In this document: positions 58,733 through 64,000 of the stretch, piece after piece | Layout of the letters: each line of letters begins with the position of its first letter | Position numbering within the stretch: the stretch's first letter is position 1 | DNA from: Rhizobium oryziradicis | GTDB taxonomy: Bacteria; Pseudomonadota; Alphaproteobacteria; Rhizobiales; Rhizobiaceae | Assembly (NCBI RefSeq): GCF_001939045.1 | Contig: NZ_MKIM01000028.1 | Span: forward strand, 771,132 to 835,131 | Length of the DNA: 64,000 nt | Reading direction: 5' to 3' | Translations under genes and position numbers: made by a program | The notes under the pieces: model-generated | Databases searched by the model: none | What the model saw: the letters and a program-made list of their open reading frames with translations, nothing else | What the model was told of the DNA's origin: nothing

Positions 58733-60736
58733 TTAAAGTTTCGCTGCGCGTTGTGCGGCTTTGCGCTTGACGTCTGGCGGCGTTGCTTCATCCACCAGCG
58801 AGGCAATCACCTCTTCCAGCGTCATCGACACCTGATCCTGGCTACCAAGGCGGCGAACATTCACCGTGCGCTCTTCAGCCTCGCGCTTACCGCAGACGAT
58901 GATGGCAGGCACCTTGCCAACCGAGTGCTCGCGGATCTTGTAATTGATCTTCTCGTTGCGGAAATCGGTTTCCACTTCGAGGCCAGCATCACGCAGCAAT
59001 TCGGCAACTTCTCGACCGTAATCGTCAGCCTCGGAGGTAATGGTGGCAACCACCACCTGCAAAGGTGCAAACCACAGCGGCATGTGACCGGCAAAATTCT
59101 CGATCAGAATGCCAAGGAAACGCTCCATCGAGCCGCAAATGGCGCGGTGGATCATCACCGGCTGGGTCTTTTCCGAGTTCTGATCAATGTAGAAAGCACC
59201 AAAGCGTTCCGGCAGGTTAAAGTCCACCTGCGTCGTGCCGCACTGCCAGTCGCGGCCAATGGCATCCTTCAACGTATACTCGAACTTAGGCCCATAAAAC
59301 GCGCCCTCGCCCGGCAAAATGCCGGTCTTGATGCGACCGCCGGATTGCTCCTCGATGGTCTTCAAAACCTCCATCATCACGCTTTCAGCGCGATCCCACA
59401 GATCGTCAGAGCCAACGCGCTTTTCAGGACGAGTGGAGAGCTTGACCACCACTTCCTGAAAGCCGAAGTCTTCGTAAACCGACAGGATCAAGTCATTGAT
59501 CCGCAGGCATTCTGCCGCCATCTGCTCTTCGGTGCAGAACACATGCGCATCATCCTGCGTGAAGCCGCGCACGCGCATCAACCCATGCAAAGCGCCAGAC
59601 GCTTCATAGCGATGCACAAGGCCGAATTCTGCAAGGCGAACAGGCAATTCGCGATAAGATTTCAATCCATGCTTGAAGATTTGCACGTGGCCGGGGCAGT
59701 TCATGGGCTTCAATGCAAACACACGCTGATCGGCTTCCGGGTCATTCGGATTGGTGAACGCATGGGCGGATTTAACCGCAAACATGTTTTCCTGATACCA
59801 GCCCCAGTGACCGGATGTCTCCCATAGCGACTTGTCCAGCACCTGTGGCGCGTTGACTTCCTGATATTTGCCAGCCAGACGGCGGCGCATATAGGCGGTC
59901 AGGGTCTGGAACATCTTCCAGCCCTTGCCATGCCAGAACACCACGCCCGGACCTTCTTCCTGAAAATGGAACAGGTCCATTTCACGGCCCAGCTTGCGGT
60001 GGTCGCGCTTTTCAGCCTCGGCCAGAATGTGCAGATAATTGTCCAGCTGCTCCTGCTCGGCAAAGGCAGTGCCGTAAATGCGCGTCAGCATCGGATTGTT
60101 GCTGTCACCACGCCAATAGGCACCAGCCACCTTCATCAGCTTGAAAGCGGTGCCAATCTGGCCTGTGGAGGCCATGTGCGGACCACGGCAAAGGTCAAAC
60201 CAATCGCCCTGATAATAGATCTTGAGATCCTGATCTTCCGGGATCGCATCAACCAGCTCAACCTTGTACTTCTCGCCCTTGGCGGCAAAAACCTCGCGCG
60301 CCTTGTTGCGCGGCCAAACCTCTTTGGTGAAAGGCTTGTTGCGCTGGATGATTTCCTTCATCCGCTTTTCGATCTTTGGCAGATCTTCCGGCGTGAAGGG
60401 TTCAGCCTTGGCAAAGTCGTAGTAAAAACCGTTTTCAATCACCGGACCAATAGTCACCTGGGTTCCGGGCCACAGCTCTTGCACGGCTTCGGCCATGACG
60501 TGGGCGGCATCGTGACGGATCAGCTCAAGCGCCCGTGGATCGGTGCGAGTCACGATCTCGATCTTGCCGTCTGTCACTGGGTCAGAAAGGTCACGCACTT
60601 CGCCATCAATGGCAATGGCAACGGCTTTCTTGACCAGCGATTTGGAGATGGATTCAGCCACATCACGGCCGGTTGCGCCAGCCTCATAGGTGCGCACAGA
60701 ACCATCTGGAAATGTTAGGGAAATAGGGTTTGACAT
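58733..60736 (-). CDS. thrS: threonyl-tRNA synthetase
   Basis: 667 residues. TGS domain at the N terminus (ISLTFPDGSVRTYEAG), editing domain with HDAAHVMAEA near 70, class II core with MNCPGHV, VHRYEASGALHGLMRVRGFTQDDAH (motif 2) and the motif 3 region ending GSMERFLGILIE, then an anticodon-binding domain. The Cys in MNCPGH is one of the zinc ligands. Start MSNPIS follows AAGGAG. Downstream of DUF2267. Confidence 0.97.
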   Translation of the reverse strand: MSNPISLTFPDGSVRTYEAGATGRDVAESISKSLVKKAVAIAIDGEVRDLSDPVTDGKIEIVTRTDPRALELIRHDAAHVMAEAVQELWPGTQVTIGPVIENGFYYDFAKAEPFTPEDLPKIEKRMKEIIQRNKPFTKEVWPRNKAREVFAAKGEKYKVELVDAIPEDQDLKIYYQGDWFDLCRGPHMASTGQIGTAFKLMKVAGAYWRGDSNNPMLTRIYGTAFAEQEQLDNYLHILAEAEKRDHRKLGREMDLFHFQEEGPGVVFWHGKGWKMFQTLTAYMRRRLAGKYQEVNAPQVLDKSLWETSGHWGWYQENMFAVKSAHAFTNPNDPEADQRVFALKPMNCPGHVQIFKHGLKSYRELPVRLAEFGLVHRYEASGALHGLMRVRGFTQDDAHVFCTEEQMAAECLRINDLILSVYEDFGFQEVVVKLSTRPEKRVGSDDLWDRAESVMMEVLKTIEEQSGGRIKTGILPGEGAFYGPKFEYTLKDAIGRDWQCGTTQVDFNLPERFGAFYIDQNSEKTQPVMIHRAICGSMERFLGILIENFAGHMPLWFAPLQVVVATITSEADDYGREVAELLRDAGLEVETDFRNEKINYKIREHSVGKVPAIIVCGKREAEERTVNVRRLGSQDQVSMTLEEVIASLVDEATPPDVKRKAAQRAAKL

Positions 60737-60863
60737 GCTAGGTCTCCTTATCCAGTCCCGCCAACCAATGCGGGTGGTGCAAAATGGCCGATTCCTGATC
60801 GGCAACAAACGTGGGCTGAATAGGCCGAAAGTGTTACAGAGTAAAGAATTTCTTCGAAATTCT

Positions 60864-61283
60864 CTAAACCGCCCAATAGGCTGATGCCTCCGGTGCCAGC
60901 TGATTCAGTGCCCGCTGAAAGGCTACAGGGTCTACCGATTGGCGCAAGGCGAAAGCCACATCGGCAATGGACGTGTCTGGCGAAAAATTATGGTCGCGGC
61001 GCAAGGCTTTGACCTCATGCGTCATGTCAGCCCGGCTGCCAAACGGTTTGATGGCGCGAGACATATCCCACTCGGACACAAAAATGGCCCGCAACACAGC
61101 TGGCAACGCTTGCGCAAACGCAATGGCCTCAGAAACCGTCAAGCGAGACCGAAACACCTGCAACACGCCCTGCACCATCGTATAGGTCTGGTTACGGGTG
61201 GTCAGGCCAGAGCGCTCACGCGCGGCCTCCATGAAGGCATCAAACTGCTCTGACGCATGGCGATATTCCATGGGCATCGGCAT
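60864..61283 (-). CDS. DUF2267 protein
   Basis: 139 residues, mostly helical. FDAFMEAARERSGL, YTMVQGVLQVFRSRLTVSEAIAFAQALPAVLRAIFV in parts match DUF2267, a family with no settled function. Three in-frame ATG codons lie at the start; the first follows GGGATATAAC. It begins 3 bases after yidD ends and precedes thrS by 127 bases. Confidence 0.83.
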   Translation of the reverse strand: MPMPMEYRHASEQFDAFMEAARERSGLTTRNQTYTMVQGVLQVFRSRLTVSEAIAFAQALPAVLRAIFVSEWDMSRAIKPFGSRADMTHEVKALRRDHNFSPDTSIADVAFALRQSVDPVAFQRALNQLAPEASAYWAV

Positions 61284-61286
61284 ATG

Positions 61287-61661
61287 TTATATCCCAGCCT
61301 TGCGCTGACGCCCCACCGCCAAATAGCGCCATGGTGCCCACCAGACATAGCGTCTTTCCATCACCTCCGGCACGGCATCCACCCCCCATGTACCACCCGG
61401 GCCGCAGCGCCCCACCCGAAACAACGTGAGCCAACCGCCAGTCCATAATCCGTGCCGGGCTATGGCTTCATAGCCATATTCTGAGCAGGTTGGCATATGG
61501 CGGCAATGGCTGCCAACAAGGCTGGAGAGGGTCAGTTGGTAGAGGCGGATCAGCCCCATGCCCAGCAAGCGATCCGGCGTTTTTCGAAACGGGCCATGAT
61601 AATTGCGGCCTTTATAATGTGGCTTCTCATCCTCATCATCAATTTCGCAGAACTGGCACAT
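61287..61661 (-). CDS. yidD: membrane protein insertion efficiency factor YidD
   Basis: 124 residues. The YidD core is present: LIRLYQLTLSSLVGSHCRHMPTCSEYGYEAIARHG in parts near residue 37-70, with the conserved Cys pair, then GWLTLFRVGRCGPGGT. N- and C-terminal extensions of about 30 and 35 residues are longer than in enteric YidD. Normally next to rnpA-yidC; here it lies in an operon with an IscU-like gene, as in many rhizobia. Confidence 0.92.
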   Translation of the reverse strand: MCQFCEIDDEDEKPHYKGRNYHGPFRKTPDRLLGMGLIRLYQLTLSSLVGSHCRHMPTCSEYGYEAIARHGLWTGGWLTLFRVGRCGPGGTWGVDAVPEVMERRYVWWAPWRYLAVGRQRKAGI

Positions 61662-61664
61662 GAA

Positions 61665-62108
61665 TCAGCCCACCAATGCCTGATCGCGGGCATCAATCTG
61701 GTCGAGACAGTCGCACACGGCGTCAAAGGTCAGCATGGTCGAGGCGTGGCGGGCTTTATAATCGCGCACCGGCAGGAGATAACGCATATCCTCAAACCGG
61801 CCGGATGGCCCCTCGCCGTCCTCTTTCAGCATGGCCAGCATATCGGCCCGCGCCTGGCGCAATTCGTCAAAGCTGGCCCCCACCACATGACGCGCCATAA
61901 TGGAGGCCGAGGCCTGGCCCAATGCACAGGCGCGCAGCTCGTGGGAAAAATCTGTCACCACACCGTTTTCGGCGTTGAGGTAAACCGTCAGGCGTGAGCC
62001 ACAAAGTTTGGAGTGTTTTTCAGCTCTGGCATCGAAATTATCCAGCGCCCCGATCCGGGCAATATTGCCAGCGAATTCCAGAATTTTGCCGTTATAAACA
62101 TCATCCAT
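61665..62108 (-). CDS. iron-sulfur cluster assembly scaffold, IscU/NifU-like
   Basis: 147 residues. Three Cys in the IscU spacing: KLCGSRL near 35, RACALGQAS near 60 and FDAVCDC near 130, the ligands for a nascent cluster. The sequence is divergent from housekeeping IscU and resembles the alphaproteobacterial NifU-like N-terminal proteins. Start ATG at 62108; a TTG two codons earlier has the better Shine-Dalgarno (GGAG, 6 bases). yidD follows after 3 bases. Confidence 0.85.
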   Translation of the reverse strand: MDDVYNGKILEFAGNIARIGALDNFDARAEKHSKLCGSRLTVYLNAENGVVTDFSHELRACALGQASASIMARHVVGASFDELRQARADMLAMLKEDGEGPSGRFEDMRYLLPVRDYKARHASTMLTFDAVCDCLDQIDARDQALVG

Positions 62109-62310
62109 CGCCAAACTTTGCTCCTGAAATGCTCAGTCACGCAAAACCAGACCTTTCAGACGATCCATATTTGCGCAACATTGGGTTGGCTGTAAGGGCT
62201 TAACCAGATACATGGTTTTTACCTGTATAGCATGTGTGCCGATATAACATGTATGAACGTGATCCAGAATATCAAACCTCGCGTAGTAAGCACCATAGCC
62301 ACGGATTGGA

Positions 62311-62327
62311 CTTGCCAAAATGGCAAG
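62311..62327. promoter_or_regulatory. palindrome before folE
   Basis: CTTGCCA-AAA-TGGCAAG, a perfect 7-bp inverted repeat 70 bases before the folE start, directly after TTGGAC (possible -35). Could be an operator or a leader hairpin. Confidence 0.4.
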
Positions 62328-62396
62328 AATTACCCATTTAAGGCTCAGAGAGCTAAGAAGGGTTTCCTCCAGGGCACCTGAGCGGAGAACAACGGC

Positions 62397-63002
62397 ATGG
62401 ATGCCATCGTGAAAAAATTGACACCAGAAGCGGGTCGCCCCAGCCGGGCAGAAGCCGAAGATGCTGTGCGAACCCTGCTACGCTGGGCTGGCGAAGACAT
62501 AACCCGCGAAGGCCTGCTGGATACGCCAAAGCGTGTCGCCAAGGCCTATGCAGAGCTGTTTTCCGGCTATCACATCAGTGTGGAAGATGCGCTTGGCACG
62601 ACCTTCGAAGAGGTTGGTGGCTATAACGACATCGTGCTGGTGCGAGATATTCCGTTTTTCTCCCATTGCGAACATCATATGTTGCCGGTGATTGGCAAGG
62701 CCCATGTGGCATATCTGCCAGCGGGTCGCGTGCTTGGCCTGTCCAAAATTGCGCGCGTCGTGGATATTTTTGCTCGCCGCCTGCAGACGCAGGAAACCAT
62801 GACAGCGCAGATCGCTGAAGCCATCGACACAAACCTGATGCCACGCGGCGTCGCTGTGATGGTTGATGCCGAGCATATGTGCATGGCCATGCGCGGCATT
62901 CAAAAATCCGGCTCGACCACGCTGACAACAACCTTCACCGGCGAGTTCAAGGACAATGCGGCCGAGCAGGTCCGATTCATGACCATGGTGCGTAGCCGCT
63001 GA
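62397..63002 (+). CDS. folE: GTP cyclohydrolase I
   Basis: 201 residues. SHCEHHMLPVIGKAHVAYLP near residue 87-106 contains the zinc Cys and His, and MVDAEHMCMAMRGIQKSG near 157-174 the second Cys; these with the GTP-binding residues define the zinc FolE1. First step of folate synthesis, linking it to folB/folK/folP elsewhere in the window. Start after GCGGAG. Followed by a terminator and hisI. Confidence 0.96.
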   Translation: MDAIVKKLTPEAGRPSRAEAEDAVRTLLRWAGEDITREGLLDTPKRVAKAYAELFSGYHISVEDALGTTFEEVGGYNDIVLVRDIPFFSHCEHHMLPVIGKAHVAYLPAGRVLGLSKIARVVDIFARRLQTQETMTAQIAEAIDTNLMPRGVAVMVDAEHMCMAMRGIQKSGSTTLTTTFTGEFKDNAAEQVRFMTMVRSR

Positions 63003-63044
63003 ACCTAAACCGGTTGCTCAGCCGAGCTATTGCTGTAATAACAT

Positions 63045-63077
63045 AACGCGCACCCAGATGGATGCGCGTTTCTTTTT
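63045..63077 (+). terminator. intrinsic terminator of folE
   Basis: AACGCGC, 12-base loop, GCGCGTT then TCTTTTT; ends 14 bases before hisI. Confidence 0.75.
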
Positions 63078-63090
63078 GCGGATACAGACA

Positions 63091-63540
63091 ATGATTGAAT
63101 TTGCCTCCCCTTCCACAGACAAAGCCATTCTCGAAGACAGCGGCGCATTGACCCCCAAGTTTGACGCGCATGGGCTGGTCACTGCGATTGTGACCGATCA
63201 CCGCGACGGCGAATTGCTGATGGTGGCGCACATGAATGCCGAGGCACTGGCGCTGACAATTGAAACCGGCCTTGCCCATTATTACAGCCGCTCACGCAAG
63301 GCCCTTTGGAAAAAGGGCGAAAGCTCTGGCAACATGCAAAGCGTGAAGGAAATCCGGGTTGATTGCGATCAGGATGCCATCTGGCTGAAGGTTGAGGTCG
63401 CCGGCCATGATGCCACATGCCACACCGGACGCCGCTCCTGCTTTTATCGCCGCATTGAGCTGGACAACGGTGAAGCAAAAACAGTGATCATTGATGATCA
63501 CCGGCACTTTGATCCCGATTCGGTCTATGGGAAAAATTAG
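63091..63540 (+). CDS. hisI: phosphoribosyl-AMP cyclohydrolase
   Basis: 149 residues of the single-function HisI. VAHMNAEALALTIETG near residue 47, ALWKKGESSG near 70, VDCDQDA (metal-binding Asp/Cys) near 90 and HTGRRSCFYR near 112 are the family's motifs. Opens the purine ring of PR-AMP in histidine synthesis. The ATG at 63091 is preferred to one at 63058 inside the folE terminator. It lies away from other his genes, as often in this order. Confidence 0.95.
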   Translation: MIEFASPSTDKAILEDSGALTPKFDAHGLVTAIVTDHRDGELLMVAHMNAEALALTIETGLAHYYSRSRKALWKKGESSGNMQSVKEIRVDCDQDAIWLKVEVAGHDATCHTGRRSCFYRRIELDNGEAKTVIIDDHRHFDPDSVYGKN

Positions 63541-63625
63541 ATTAAACTGTAATCATCAAGGCTTTGGTAATCTCGCGGGTCCACAATGTTCTTGATATAT
63601 GTTCAACCGAGGAGGGTCGATACAT

Positions 63626-64000
63626 ATGCTGAACTGGAATTTAAAAGGCCAAGTGGCAAAGAATGCTGTTGCCAGTGGCCCGACAGAACCTACCTCTACG
63701 GAGCGACCGCCACAGCCAAAACCGAAAATTGCACTGGCGCTCGGCGGCGGTGCTGCGCGTGGCTGGGCACATATCGGTGTTTTAAGGGCGCTGGACGAGG
63801 CTGGCATTGAAGTTGGCATGATTGCCGGAACATCCATTGGTGCGCTGGTGGGCGGCTGCTATCTGGCAGGCAAGCTGGACGAGCTTGAAACCTTTGCCCG
63901 CTCGCTGACCATGCGCCGCATTGCTGCCCTGCTGGATCTGACCATTGGCGGCAGCGGCTTGCTGGGTGGTATGCGCCTGACCAAGCGGATGCAGGAACAT
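63626..64000 (+). CDS. patatin-like phospholipase (RssA-type), 5' part
   Basis: First 125 residues; the frame is open at the window edge. A 30-residue Pro-rich start leads to LGGGAARGWAHIGVLRALDE (oxyanion loop) and GTSIGALVGG with the nucleophile Ser in G-x-S-x-G. The catalytic Asp lies beyond the window. Bacterial members of this branch are lipid acyl hydrolases or inactive relatives. A GGAGG element precedes the ATG. Confidence 0.9.
   Translation, partial: MLNWNLKGQVAKNAVASGPTEPTSTERPPQPKPKIALALGGGAARGWAHIGVLRALDEAGIEVGMIAGTSIGALVGGCYLAGKLDELETFARSLTMRRIAALLDLTIGGSGLLGGMRLTKRMQEH

Noticed and set aside
58751..59827. 358-codon + strand frame opposite thrS
   Set aside because: Antisense shadow of the synthetase core.
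1..64000. Insertion sequences, prophage, integrase, attachment sites
   Set aside because: No transposase-, integrase- or phage-like protein and no flanking target duplications were recognised; the repeats seen are short and non-coding.
1..64000. tRNA and rRNA genes
   Set aside because: Longer gaps were read for cloverleaf arms and for rRNA-like sequence; nothing convincing appeared, though a tool such as tRNAscan-SE was not available.

Overview
The window reads as a chromosomal segment of an alphaproteobacterium of the Hyphomicrobiales (Rhizobiales), most like the Brucellaceae (Brucella/Ochrobactrum/Pseudochrobactrum type). The support is the general amino-acid transporter aapJQMP beside metC, the cluster rpiA-gph-DUF2059-gor, the essential cell-cycle kinase CckA near a rhizobial DksA, a class II DAHP synthase, a very large coiled-coil protein resembling the Growth Pole Ring protein, and hairpin-rich intergenic repeats of the kind common in this order. 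The genus is inferred from gene content and was not tested by any search. No rRNA, tRNA, transposase, integrase, prophage or CRISPR array was seen; this is mostly core genome.

Layout: 1-3560 holds an alpha/beta hydrolase cut by the window edge, a CHCC zinc-finger protein, an FAD monooxygenase and convergent metC. 3914-8821 holds the amino-acid ABC transporter and a small glyoxalase-fold gene. 8954-13200 holds the cbb3 oxidase operon ccoNOQP and a divergent hemerythrin-like gene sharing a perfect FNR/FixK box. 13289-18766 holds aroG, gor, DUF2059, rpiA and gph. 18817-24084 holds cckA, a FliO-like membrane protein and dksA. 24365-31777 holds a SixA-type phosphatase, ycjX-ycjF, an exported protein, folP, folB-folK, a DUF922 putative protease, a candidate small RNA and a ferredoxin. 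31921-40244 holds an orphan Hpt protein divergent from the 2496-residue polar-ring-like protein. 40411-48546 holds a LysR/MFS pair, DUF6481, a cold-shock gene, a thioesterase, pyrG, secG, tpiA and an exported hydrolase. 48843-58665 holds parE, a metallophosphoesterase of different base composition, a GNAT gene, DUF2336, a CitE-like gene, two flavoenzymes and two exported proteins. 58733-64000 holds thrS, DUF2267, yidD, an IscU-like scaffold, folE, hisI and the start of a patatin-like gene.

Themes: microaerobic respiration (cbb3 oxidase plus hemerythrin under one anaerobox), cell-cycle and polarity control (CckA, an orphan Hpt, the GPR-like protein, DksA), folate/pterin synthesis split over two sites (folE; folP/folB/folK), nutrient uptake (Aap) and redox homeostasis (Gor). 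Intergenic spaces are rich in bidirectional terminators and in at least four families of short palindromic repeats, some of them mosaic. The most unusual items are the 17 tandem 44-residue (132-bp) units in the GPR-like protein, with three units nearly identical in DNA, and an orphan intrinsic terminator near 31.4 kb preceded by a hairpin whose loop carries an anti-Shine-Dalgarno-like motif, which looks like an unannotated trans-acting small RNA.
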